Below, piece after piece: positions 8,368-15,424 of a stretch of DNA of 44,590 bases. The first letter of the stretch is position 1. Every line of letters starts with the position of its first letter. This stretch comes from Candidatus Fermentibacteraceae bacterium (GTDB taxonomy: Bacteria; Fermentibacterota; Fermentibacteria; Fermentibacterales; JCC-6), in contig JAUVIS010000004.1 of the NCBI GenBank assembly GCA_030592635.1, forward strand, positions 1-44,590, given 5' to 3'. The notes under the pieces are model-generated. The model made no database searches. It worked only from the letters and a program-made list of their open reading frames with translations, and was not told the DNA's origin. The translations under genes were made by a program, and so were the position numbers.

Positions 8368-8654
8368 GTTCAACAGGTGCCGGAGCGGCTGCGGGTCACT
8401 ATGCGGCGATGGCTAATGCGGTTAAAGCCATTGGTTCAATTATCAAGCTTGATCCGGAGGAATTTCAGAGGGTACTCAGTCTTGCTGATAATCCACTGGT
8501 TGTTACCGCCGAAGGCCGAGTATTTTCCAGATGGTACAAGTACATATTTTCATACAAAGGTCTGACATTTTACTGCAAAAGCAGATCTGAAATTGTTCTT
8601 CCCGGAGATGTCCGGATTATTCAGGCGCAAAAGATAAGCATACCTGATTTCTGA
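8364..8654 (+). CDS. Small conserved hypothetical protein (96 aa)
   Basis: A 96-residue product whose ATG overlaps the upstream stop (ATGA), so it is probably expressed as the last gene of the run. The start is Ala/Gly rich (SSTGAGAAAGHYAAMANAVKA), followed by a compact segment with PLVVTAEG, RWYKYIFSYKGLTFYCKS and a final ISIP. This layout resembles a widespread family of small uncharacterised bacterial proteins that I recall but cannot name. There is no signal peptide, metal motif or nucleic-acid-binding motif. Because it ends a radical SAM operon, a RiPP precursor was considered, but it has no obvious leader/core layout. Confidence 0.7.
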   Translation: MSSTGAGAAAGHYAAMANAVKAIGSIIKLDPEEFQRVLSLADNPLVVTAEGRVFSRWYKYIFSYKGLTFYCKSRSEIVLPGDVRIIQAQKISIPDF

Positions 8655-8924
8655 TTTCAGAATGGTACCGCTTTTCACACCGGTTAAGCATCACAATGTG
8701 CTTAATGAGACAAAGAAATGAACCTGTTACGATATTCACAGCACAACAGAAAATTGATGCAGGGCCGTTCGTTGCGTGCGAAAGCATAGCGTGAACAACC
8801 GCTGTTATTACACTTGACAAGCCCCTGTGTTTGTGGTCTCTTTGGGGTTCGCACACTATCGTAATAGCTATCTGATTACCCAGTTAACCCTAATTTGGAC
8901 AACTCAATGGAAAGGATTCAGGTT
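8655..8924 (+). other. Intergenic region upstream of the hydrogenase operon
   Basis: This 270-base gap separates the first run from the receiver-hydrogenase genes and must hold the promoter of the latter. It has an inverted repeat (ttaagca at 8684-8690 with tgcttaa at 8699-8705, loop of eight), which has no T-run behind it, a TTGACA at 8814-8819 with no good -10 at 16-18 bases, and an 8-base palindrome atagctat at 8864-8871. No convincing coding sequence was found; the minus-strand 79-residue ORF here runs into the preceding gene and looks like a shadow. Confidence 0.5.
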
Positions 8925-9323
8925 ATGGCAGACAAGATAAGAGTACTGCTTGTCGATGATGATCCTGATTTCATCGAGGCCAACAGCATCATCCTTGACG
9001 CCAGCGGATTTGAGGTTCTTACAGCTTCAAGCGGAGCCGAGGGCCTCAAGAAGGTCGAGGAAGAAAAGCCGGATGTTGTTGTTCTTGATGTTATGATGGA
9101 AAACACTGATGAGGGTTTCGCGGTGGCAAGAAAGATACGGCACAAACTTCACAGTGATGTTCCCATCATAATGCTTACATCGGTCGCGCAGGCAACCGGT
9201 TACACATTCAAGCCGGAAGAGCACCCCGATTTCTTCCCGGTGGATCAGTTTCTTGAGAAACCTGTTCCTCCCACTGTGCTGGTTCAGAAGATCAAAGATG
9301 CGCTTGCGAAGGGAGACAAGTAG
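8925..9323 (+). CDS. Stand-alone response regulator receiver protein
   Basis: The ATG at 8925 is preferred over the track's TTG at 8895 because ggaaagga at 8909-8916 lies eight bases before it; the product has 132 residues. It is a single receiver domain: LLVDDDPDF holds the acidic pocket, VVLDVMME the phospho-acceptor aspartate, IMLTSV the switch threonine and FLEKPV the lysine. There is no output domain, so it must act through protein contact or phosphotransfer. Its TAG overlaps the GTG of hydC (TAGTG), so it is co-translated with the hydrogenase and probably tunes its activity or expression. The hybrid kinase about 6 kb downstream is one possible partner, but that link is speculation. Confidence 0.9.
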   Translation: MADKIRVLLVDDDPDFIEANSIILDASGFEVLTASSGAEGLKKVEEEKPDVVVLDVMMENTDEGFAVARKIRHKLHSDVPIIMLTSVAQATGYTFKPEEHPDFFPVDQFLEKPVPPTVLVQKIKDALAKGDK

Positions 9324-9784
9324 TGGCACGCAATCCCGGAGAGATTGTTGCTGAGGGTGTCAGTGAGTTCGGTAACGGCCGCGAGAGGATCATGCAGATC
9401 CTCACAAAGGTCAATGATGAACTCAGCTGGGTTCCCGCAGAAGCAATTGAGGCAATAGCCGAGGCAACAGATGTCAGCGCCGCTGAAGTCTACAGTGTTG
9501 TGAGCTTTTACAGTTTTTTCAGTTCAGAACCTCGCGGCAGGAACATTGTTCGTCTCTGCAGCACTATCAGTTGTGCTATGGCCGGCCAGGGTGATGTCCT
9601 TGAAGCTTTGATCAGCGAGTTTGATATTGAACCCTTTGAAACAACTGAAGACGGGCGTCTGACCATTGAAACCACACCCTGCATTGGTCTTTGTGACCAG
9701 GCTCCAGCCATGCTGGTGAATGGTGAACCTCATGTAAAACTTACACCCGAAAAGGCGTGCGAAATCGTACGCGGACTGGAATAG
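9323..9784 (+). CDS. hydC: NuoE-like 2Fe-2S subunit of [FeFe] hydrogenase
   Basis: A 153-residue thioredoxin-like ferredoxin of the NuoE/HydC family. The four cluster ligands appear as CSTISC and CIGLC in the usual order. In trimeric bifurcating hydrogenases this subunit sits next to the flavin subunit. The start is a GTG overlapping the receiver gene's TAG by one base. Only eight bases separate it from the hydB ATG. The N-terminal helical part (ILTKVNDELSWVPAEAIEAIAEA) is standard for the family. Order and identity of the following genes make the HydC role much more likely than a respiratory complex I role. Confidence 0.92.
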   Translation: MARNPGEIVAEGVSEFGNGRERIMQILTKVNDELSWVPAEAIEAIAEATDVSAAEVYSVVSFYSFFSSEPRGRNIVRLCSTISCAMAGQGDVLEALISEFDIEPFETTEDGRLTIETTPCIGLCDQAPAMLVNGEPHVKLTPEKACEIVRGLE

Positions 9785-9788
9785 GAGG
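9783..9788 (+). promoter_or_regulatory. Ribosome binding site of hydB
   Basis: aggagg lies four bases before ATG 9793 and decides that start over the upstream ATG/GTG-like codon at 9757 used in the ORF track, which sits inside hydC. Confidence 0.7.
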
Positions 9789-9792
9789 CATC

Positions 9793-10998
9793 ATGGAAAA
9801 GAAAGTGCTGCTTGCTGAAAACCAGCCTGAATTCGGCGCGGGGCTTGAAAAGGCCCTTAATATGACATCGGCTGATGTGGTGTACGCTGTGCGTGACTCC
9901 GGAATCAAGGGCCGCGGCGGAGCAGGATTCCCGACAGGCGTGAAGTGGAACCTTGCCGGTGCCGCATCGTCTGATGTGAAGTATGTGATCTGCAATGCTG
10001 ATGAGGGCGAACCGGGCACATTTAAAGACAGACTTCTCATTGAAAAGTACTCTGAAAGGCTCATTGAGGGTATGGCCATTGGCGGATACGCCATAGGCGG
10101 TTCCCACGGCATTATCTACCTCAGAGCGGAATACCCCTATCTCATTCCAGCTATAGAAAAAGCCAGGAAGAACCTTATGGACAAGGGTCTTTTAGGCGAG
10201 AACATTCGGGAAAAAGGTTTCAACTTTGATGTTGAGATTCGCCCCGGAGCTGGAGCCTATGTCTGCGGAGAAGAGACCTCTCTCATTGAGAGTCTTGAGG
10301 GCAAAAGGGGTGAGCCCAGAAACAAACCGCCTTACCCTGTGAACAGCGGCTATCTCAACAAACCTACCATCGTGAATAATGTGGAAACTTTCTGCGCTGT
10401 TCCGCACATCGTTCTCAACGGCCCTGAATGGTATGCTGATCTCGGTGAAGGGGACTGCTCCGGAACAAAACTCTTCAGCATCTCAGGTGATGTGGAAAAG
10501 CCCGGTGTTTACGAACTTCCCATGGGAGCGCAGTTGAAAGATCTGCTTGAGCTTGCCGGAGCGACTGATGTTCAGGCTGTTCAGGTTGGCGGTGCCAGTG
10601 GAAGTACTGTTCCTGCTTCCGAAATACATCGTTCGCTTTCCTTCAAGGATCTTCCTCCCGGAGGCTCTGTGATAGTTTTTAATCATACAGTAAACATGGT
10701 TGAGGTTCTCGAGAACTTCATGGACTTTTTTGTTCACGAATCATGCGGACAGTGTACTCCCTGTCGGGAGGGTAACCTTAGACTGATGCACGCGGCTCAG
10801 GATATCATCAACGGTGATATCTGCTGCAGGGAATGTGTTGCTCCATTCTTTGAACTCGCCGAGGCCATGAAGGTGTCCAGCAAGTGCGGTCTCGGGCAGA
10901 CATCCGCCAACTGCTTCGTTGACATTATCAATAATTTCGTGGAGCTCTCTGACGAATGTCATTGCGGAGAGTGCTGCTGCGAAGGAGGTGATGAGTAA
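9793..10998 (+). CDS. hydB: NuoF-like FMN/NADH-binding subunit of [FeFe] hydrogenase
   Basis: A 401-residue flavin subunit. GRGGAGFPTGVKW and GAGAYVCGEETSLIESLEG are the FMN and NAD(H) binding regions, and ESCGQCTPCREG plus SKCGLGQ provide the 4Fe-4S ligands. In bifurcating hydrogenases HydB oxidises NADH and splits electrons between routes. This form is short: it lacks both the N-terminal thioredoxin-like domain and the C-terminal 2x4Fe-4S ferredoxin of the ~600-residue HydB from Thermotoga. Instead it ends in a cysteine cluster, CHCGECCCEGGDE, which could hold zinc or iron. The stop overlaps the hydA start (TAATG). Confidence 0.92.
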   Translation: MEKKVLLAENQPEFGAGLEKALNMTSADVVYAVRDSGIKGRGGAGFPTGVKWNLAGAASSDVKYVICNADEGEPGTFKDRLLIEKYSERLIEGMAIGGYAIGGSHGIIYLRAEYPYLIPAIEKARKNLMDKGLLGENIREKGFNFDVEIRPGAGAYVCGEETSLIESLEGKRGEPRNKPPYPVNSGYLNKPTIVNNVETFCAVPHIVLNGPEWYADLGEGDCSGTKLFSISGDVEKPGVYELPMGAQLKDLLELAGATDVQAVQVGGASGSTVPASEIHRSLSFKDLPPGGSVIVFNHTVNMVEVLENFMDFFVHESCGQCTPCREGNLRLMHAAQDIINGDICCRECVAPFFELAEAMKVSSKCGLGQTSANCFVDIINNFVELSDECHCGECCCEGGDE

Positions 10999-12776
10999 TG
11001 CACAGCGTTACCATCAACATCAATGGAAAAGAGTACAACGCAGAAGAGGGTTCAACAATTCTTGCGGCCTGTAAAGACATTGGAATTGAAGTTCCCACAC
11101 TCTGCTACCATCCCGACCTGTCCACCGCCGGCAATTGCCGTGTGTGCGTGGTTGAGGTGGAAGGATGGAATACACTTGTTCCAGCCTGTGTTACGCCGAT
11201 CACACCCAACATGGTTGTCAGGACAGACAGCCCAAAGGTTAGACGGACAAGAAAGCTTCTACTTGAACTGATCCTCGCTGACCACAATAACAACTGTCCG
11301 GAGTGCGAGAGAAACGGAAACTGCGAGCTTCAGAGTCTTGCCGAGAGGTACAACATCAGGCTTAATCGTTTTCAGACCGATGGAAAGCCTGAGAGTCTCA
11401 TACAGGTCAGCCCCGGCATAATGCGGGACAGCAGCAAATGTATCATGTGTACCCGTTGCGTGAGAACCTGTGAAGAACTCCAGAGCGTTGCTGTTATAAA
11501 GTCAGTCGGACGCAGCGCGGAAATTCACATCGGAACTTTCGAAGAAAGAGGTCTTGGCGATGTAGCCTGTACTCAGTGCGGACAGTGCATCAACCGCTGT
11601 CCCACAGGAGCTCTTTATGAGAAGGACGAGACAGCGCCAGTCTGGGCAGCGCTGGAAGACCCCGAGAAGATAGTTATTGTCCAGACAGCCCCTGCTGTTC
11701 GTGTCGGTCTCGAGGAAGCCCTTGGTCTTCCCACAGATCACCACACAGGCAAAATGGCTGCTGCTCTGCGCAGGCTGGGTTTTAACAGGGTGCTTGATAC
11801 AGACTTCTCCGCTGACCTTACAATCATCGAAGAGGGGCATGAGCTTCTTTTCCGCCTCAAGGACGCACTTGTAGAGAAAAAGGAAGTTCCACTTCCCATG
11901 ATCACAAGCTGTTCACCGGGCTGGATCAAGTTTATAGAACACAAGCATAATGATCTTCTTGATAACCTTTCAACCTGCAAGAGTCCACAGCAGATGTTCG
12001 GTGCCATTGCAAAAACTTACCTTTGCGACAAAGAAGGTTTTGATCCCGCAAAGATTGTAAGTGTTTCCGTTATGCCCTGTACAGCTAAAAAGTTCGAGAA
12101 GGATCGTCCTGAGATGAAGGACAGCGGCTTTCAGGATGTGGACTATGTCATCACAACTCGTGAGCTTGCCAGAATGATTCAGGAAGCCGGTATCGATTTC
12201 GATCATCTTCCCATAGAGAAGTTCGACAGGTTCATGGGAGATTCCACAGGTGCCGCTGTTATCTTCGGAGCAACAGGCGGTGTTATGGAGGCTGCTCTCA
12301 GAACTGCCTATGAGGTTGCCACAGGGAAAGAGATACCCTTCAAGGGACTCAACGTGATGCCTGTACGCGGATTTGAGGGAATCAAAGAAGCAGCAGTTCC
12401 AATGCCTGCGGAAATGGCTGAAGGCTGGGAGTTCCTTGCCGGAGTTACTCTGAAGGTTGCTGTTGCTCACGGTCTCGCCAATGCGGATAAACTTCTCAGG
12501 TCTGTAAAGGCAGGTGAGGCCGAGTATCACTTCATTGAGATCATGGCCTGCCCCGGTGGCTGCCTCGGTGGCGGCGGACAGCCGATACCCACAGACATGG
12601 AAAAGAGAATGGAGAGGATGCGCGCCATCTACGCGGAGGACGAGAGTCTTCCCCTGAGGAAATCCCACGAGAACCCTGAGATTCAGCTTCTCTATGCGGA
12701 ATACCTCAAAGAGCCTCTGGGTCACAAGTCTCACCATCTGCTTCACACGAAGTACACAAAAAGGGATAAGTTCTAG
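10998..12776 (+). CDS. hydA: [FeFe] hydrogenase catalytic subunit
   Basis: A 592-residue catalytic subunit that makes or uses H2. Domains in order: N-terminal plant-type 2Fe-2S ferredoxin (CYHPDLSTAGNCRVC), His-Cys 4Fe-4S site (HNNNCPECERNGNC), two 4Fe-4S motifs (CIMCTRCVRTC, CTQCGQCINRC), then the H-cluster domain with TSCSPGW near residue 304, MPCTAKKFE near 359 and MACPGGCLGGGGQP near 516. The C-terminus (GHKSHHLLHTKYT) is typical. L1 has serine after the cysteine where many enzymes have a second cysteine. Together with hydB and hydC it should form a trimeric NADH- and ferredoxin-linked, electron-bifurcating hydrogenase; maturases HydEFG are not in the window. Confidence 0.96.
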   Translation: MHSVTININGKEYNAEEGSTILAACKDIGIEVPTLCYHPDLSTAGNCRVCVVEVEGWNTLVPACVTPITPNMVVRTDSPKVRRTRKLLLELILADHNNNCPECERNGNCELQSLAERYNIRLNRFQTDGKPESLIQVSPGIMRDSSKCIMCTRCVRTCEELQSVAVIKSVGRSAEIHIGTFEERGLGDVACTQCGQCINRCPTGALYEKDETAPVWAALEDPEKIVIVQTAPAVRVGLEEALGLPTDHHTGKMAAALRRLGFNRVLDTDFSADLTIIEEGHELLFRLKDALVEKKEVPLPMITSCSPGWIKFIEHKHNDLLDNLSTCKSPQQMFGAIAKTYLCDKEGFDPAKIVSVSVMPCTAKKFEKDRPEMKDSGFQDVDYVITTRELARMIQEAGIDFDHLPIEKFDRFMGDSTGAAVIFGATGGVMEAALRTAYEVATGKEIPFKGLNVMPVRGFEGIKEAAVPMPAEMAEGWEFLAGVTLKVAVAHGLANADKLLRSVKAGEAEYHFIEIMACPGGCLGGGGQPIPTDMEKRMERMRAIYAEDESLPLRKSHENPEIQLLYAEYLKEPLGHKSHHLLHTKYTKRDKF

Positions 12777-12798
12777 AGATATCTCTCCGTATTCAGGA

Positions 12799-12827
12799 AA
12801 GGGGCATGGCTTTCAGCTGTGCCCCTT
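12799..12827 (+). terminator. Hairpin after hydA
   Basis: aaggggca (12799-12806) pairs with tgcccctt (12820-12827) over a 13-base loop, 22 bases after the hydA stop. There is no T-run behind it, so it may end the transcript with Rho help or protect its 3' end. Confidence 0.5.
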
Positions 12828-12864
12828 CGCCTATATGTTCGGTTAGTGAGAAAAGGGGGTAGTT

Positions 12865-14373
12865 ATGAGTCTGGTACTGTTTTTTTGTGGCGTGTTTCTT
12901 GTGCTTGCTGAACCGGATGTTCTCTGGTCCGCTGTAACCAGCGGCGGTGTGTATTGCTCAATCGACATGGGTGACCTTGACGGAGACGGGACTTCTGATG
13001 TGGCTTGCGGCGTTAATTTCTGGGACAGTGAACCGACTCTGTGGGCTGTTTCCGGGGTTGACGGTTCTACAATCTGGACCAGCAGTTCACACAATGGCAT
13101 CTATTCCAACGAAGGATTCAAGTGGTTTCCTGACGCGGATGGCGATGGGAAGCGTGAAATACTTATGGCAACTCCAGGGGGGTATGCACCGCCGGGGCGA
13201 TGCCTTTATCTCATTTCAGGAGTTGACGGATCAACCATCTGGGAATGGGCTGCATGTGAAGTCATGCCTTCCTATACAGGCTGGGGTTATTCATGCGCTG
13301 TCCTTCCGGACATAAATGGCGACAATATTTCCGAATGTGTGGGTGGATTCGGTACATCGGGATCTCCCAATTCGGGGCTTCTCGTCTGTATTGACGGTGC
13401 TTCCGGGGACAGTCTGTGGACTGTGTGGCTGCCGGATGCCGGTGAGGATGTGGAAGTTTTCGAAGATGTGAACAGCGATGGAGTAGAGGACATTCTTCTT
13501 GCGGTGGGGGGGAACGGCTATGCTGATGAAACTGCCTGGCTGGTGGATGGTGCCACAGGGGCTGTACTCTGGCAGAATGATCCGGGCGGAGACTGCATGT
13601 CCATAGCTCTGGCAGATCAGCCGGAAACATGGCCTTCAGCAGTATTTTGTACTTTCAATGGAAATGTCGTCTGCTATGACGGTGGCGGATCACTGCAGTG
13701 GAATTACACCGGATCAGGTATGTATATGGATGTTCAGGGTGGTCCTGATGTAGACGGAGACGGTGTTGGTGATATTGCTCTTGCTGCTGACGACAGTGGC
13801 GTGATGTGCCTTTCCGGTTCTGATGGAAGCGTCATCTGGAGCTATCCCAGCGGATCCAATACCTGGTCAGCAGTATGGGTTAATCCTGTGATAATACAGG
13901 GAGAACCTGTGCCCTGTGTGGCAGCGGGCTCTGTTAATGGAAGATCTGTCTGTCTTGTAAACGCACTTACCGGTGACCTGGTCTGGGAAATGCCTTTTAC
14001 TGAGCGGGTATATAATGTCTCGACTGTTGCTCTGGACTATCTGTCCCCGGTTGTTATTGCCGGCCTGCAGGATCAGCAATCCCTGCCGGATCATGCATGG
14101 GCACTGGCGAGTTCCACAGAAACCGGAATTGCCAGCGTTCCACACTCTGGTCTGATCAATGTTGTTACACCTTCGCCGGGATCTGTTTCTTTCAGTGTAT
14201 CAGGCGGGGGAGTCCTGGATGCTCAATGCTTTGATCTGTCTGGAAGGATTGTGTTTCAGGGGCAGTACTCAAGTAATCAGACCGTGATCGGTGACTCCAT
14301 GAGTCCTGGAGTTTACATTATCAGAGCCTGCCGCGAATCTGTTACACAGTTTTTTAAAGTAACCGTATTGTAA
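12865..14373 (+). CDS. Secreted FG-GAP/PQQ-like repeat protein with C-terminal sorting-like domain
   Basis: A 502-residue exported protein. A signal peptide (MSLVLFFCGVFLVLA) leads into repeated propeller blades with DGDG-type loops: DLDGDGTSDVA, DADGDGKREIL, DINGDNISECV, DVNSDGVEDIL, DVDGDGVGDIA, interleaved with VDGSTIW-like PQQ motifs. The last ~75 residues form a separate beta domain with FDLSGRIVFQG and SPGVYIIRA, the pattern of type IX secretion or Por-type C-terminal sorting domains in FCB bacteria. It is therefore probably surface-attached or released. Its ATG is preceded by aaagggggtagtt. Its neighbours give no direct clue to its function. Confidence 0.85.
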   Translation: MSLVLFFCGVFLVLAEPDVLWSAVTSGGVYCSIDMGDLDGDGTSDVACGVNFWDSEPTLWAVSGVDGSTIWTSSSHNGIYSNEGFKWFPDADGDGKREILMATPGGYAPPGRCLYLISGVDGSTIWEWAACEVMPSYTGWGYSCAVLPDINGDNISECVGGFGTSGSPNSGLLVCIDGASGDSLWTVWLPDAGEDVEVFEDVNSDGVEDILLAVGGNGYADETAWLVDGATGAVLWQNDPGGDCMSIALADQPETWPSAVFCTFNGNVVCYDGGGSLQWNYTGSGMYMDVQGGPDVDGDGVGDIALAADDSGVMCLSGSDGSVIWSYPSGSNTWSAVWVNPVIIQGEPVPCVAAGSVNGRSVCLVNALTGDLVWEMPFTERVYNVSTVALDYLSPVVIAGLQDQQSLPDHAWALASSTETGIASVPHSGLINVVTPSPGSVSFSVSGGGVLDAQCFDLSGRIVFQGQYSSNQTVIGDSMSPGVYIIRACRESVTQFFKVTVL

Positions 14374-14406
14374 AAAAAAGAGGGGGAGGGCTGGAAGCCC
14401 CCCCCC
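14372..14406 (-). terminator. Rho-independent terminator between convergent genes
   Basis: gggggaggg and the C-run at 14398-14406 form a stem (four pairs, one mismatch, five pairs) around tggaa. Eight As at 14372-14379 read as a T-run on the minus strand, so it is a full intrinsic terminator for the recombinase gene; the hairpin could also slow transcription from the + side. Confidence 0.8.
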
Positions 14407-14422
14407 TGCGGAGAATCTGACC

Positions 14423-15253
14423 TTAGAATCTGTCCAGAGGGCTCAGAACCCTGAGGTGTGTACGGTTCTTGGCGAGCTTGAGATACGGTGTTATCATGGA
14501 TGGTGTTGAGATTCCAAGAAGCTTCTGTACCATCTTTCTGTCAACACCGTCTTCAAGAAGGTGTACGGCAAAGCTGTGTCTGAGCCAGCCGAGAGTTGCT
14601 TTTTTGTCAATTCCGGCTTCGACCAGCGCGTCGGTGAAGGCACGCTGAATAGTTCTGGCGGAAACGAAACTGGTTCTTCCACGACCCGGGAAAACAAAGG
14701 GTGAAGGATCGGTTCTCAGGTCGAGATACTGAGCCAGGATTCTACCTGTGGTCTTTGCGAGGATAGTATCTCTGAGGAATTCACCCTCCGGGCTGTACAC
14801 ATGGATAACATTGTTATCCAGATCGACATGCTCGCGCCTGAGAATTGCAGTTTCACTCACTCTGAGTCCGCTGGAGTAGATGAACATAAGAGAAAGGCGG
14901 TATTTAAGATCATGAACATGCTGAAAGACTTCTGCAATTTCATCTCTGGTGAAAACGCCGTGAAGAGGAACCTTTTTGGCAATGACACCTGGTCCGGGAA
15001 GAGGATTGTCTTTCTTGAGAACCTGCGAGTACAGATACCTGATCGCGCTCTGTGCCTGGTTGATGTAGGAAAGAGATTTGCCCTCGTTAACAAGTTCTTC
15101 GAGATAGTCCCTGAGATCGTTCTTTGTAAGATCGCCTGTTTTTTCGCCAAAATGATTTACCAGACGGCGAAGGTGGGAAACATAGCTGTTGGCAGTCTTA
15201 GGACTGCGACCGGACTTCTCCAGCTGCTTTCTGGTTTCTTCAACATAGTTCAC
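14423..15253 (-). CDS. XerC/XerD-like tyrosine recombinase with altered active site
   Basis: A 276-residue protein from GTG 15253, with SAM-like core-binding domain (RSPKTANSYVSHLRRLV) and a catalytic domain. The first arginine (SSGLRVSE, about residue 131), the second arginine (GWLRHSFAVHLLE) and the tyrosine (ITPYLKL, about 257) are present. The histidine of HxxR is glycine (GWLR), the later histidine/tryptophan of LLGH is isoleucine (LLGISTPS), and the beta-hairpin lysine of GKGxKxR is not seen (PEGEFLRD). It may be a specialised or inactive paralogue rather than a housekeeping Xer. Upstream GTG 15298 is in frame but lies at the predicted transcription start; AGGGG seven bases before 15253 supports the shorter start. 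Confidence 0.85.
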   Translation of the reverse strand: MNYVEETRKQLEKSGRSPKTANSYVSHLRRLVNHFGEKTGDLTKNDLRDYLEELVNEGKSLSYINQAQSAIRYLYSQVLKKDNPLPGPGVIAKKVPLHGVFTRDEIAEVFQHVHDLKYRLSLMFIYSSGLRVSETAILRREHVDLDNNVIHVYSPEGEFLRDTILAKTTGRILAQYLDLRTDPSPFVFPGRGRTSFVSARTIQRAFTDALVEAGIDKKATLGWLRHSFAVHLLEDGVDRKMVQKLLGISTPSMITPYLKLAKNRTHLRVLSPLDRF

Positions 15254-15260
15254 GCATTTA

Positions 15261-15265
15261 CCCCT
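15261..15265 (-). promoter_or_regulatory. Ribosome binding site of the recombinase gene
   Basis: Read on the minus strand, AGGGG lies seven bases before GTG 15253 and favours it over GTG 15298. Confidence 0.55.
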
Positions 15266-15305
15266 TTTCTGATTGTACCGACTCTCATGACCCCTCACTT
15301 CAGCA

Positions 15306-15334
15306 ATAATAAAATGTCAACTCATGATTGTCAA
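15306..15334 (-). promoter_or_regulatory. Sigma70-type promoter of the recombinase gene
   Basis: On the minus strand TTGACA (15334-15329) and TATTAT (15311-15306) are separated by exactly 17 bases: a perfect -35 and a five-of-six -10. Transcription would begin near 15299, which leaves a leader of about 45 bases before GTG 15253. Confidence 0.75.
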
Positions 15335-15347
15335 GCGCTATTGGCTA

Positions 15348-15376
15348 TTGTGAATGAATAAAGAAGGTGTTATTCT
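15348..15376 (+). promoter_or_regulatory. Candidate promoter of the hybrid kinase gene
   Basis: TTGTGA (15348-15353) and TATTCT (15371-15376), each four of six to consensus, are spaced by 17 bases and point to a start near 15383. The element lies back-to-back with the stronger recombinase promoter, so one regulator could affect both. Confidence 0.4.
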
Positions 15377-15424
15377 TTTAAGCCTGTACGTAGGCGATTT
15401 CAGCCATATTGAGGGGGTTGTTCA

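Noticed and set aside
8364-8654. 96-residue gene as a RiPP precursor for the radical SAM enzymes
   Set aside because: No leader/core division, no repeated Cys, Ser or Thr pattern, and the protein looks like a folded conserved hypothetical family.
8814-8842. TTGACA as promoter of the receiver-hydrogenase operon
   Set aside because: The -35 is perfect but the bases 16-18 downstream (gtctctttg) do not resemble a -10, so only the hexamer can be stated.
8617-8856. 79-residue minus-strand ORF in the gap before the receiver gene
   Set aside because: It overlaps the end of the 96-residue gene, has no recognisable motif or clear ribosome site and resembles a chance frame.
11970-12746. 258-residue minus-strand ORF opposite hydA
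   Set aside because: It is a long shadow frame of hydA, which has all catalytic motifs.
14801-15361. 186-residue + strand ORF opposite the recombinase
   Set aside because: It is antisense to a recognisable tyrosine recombinase and has no family features.
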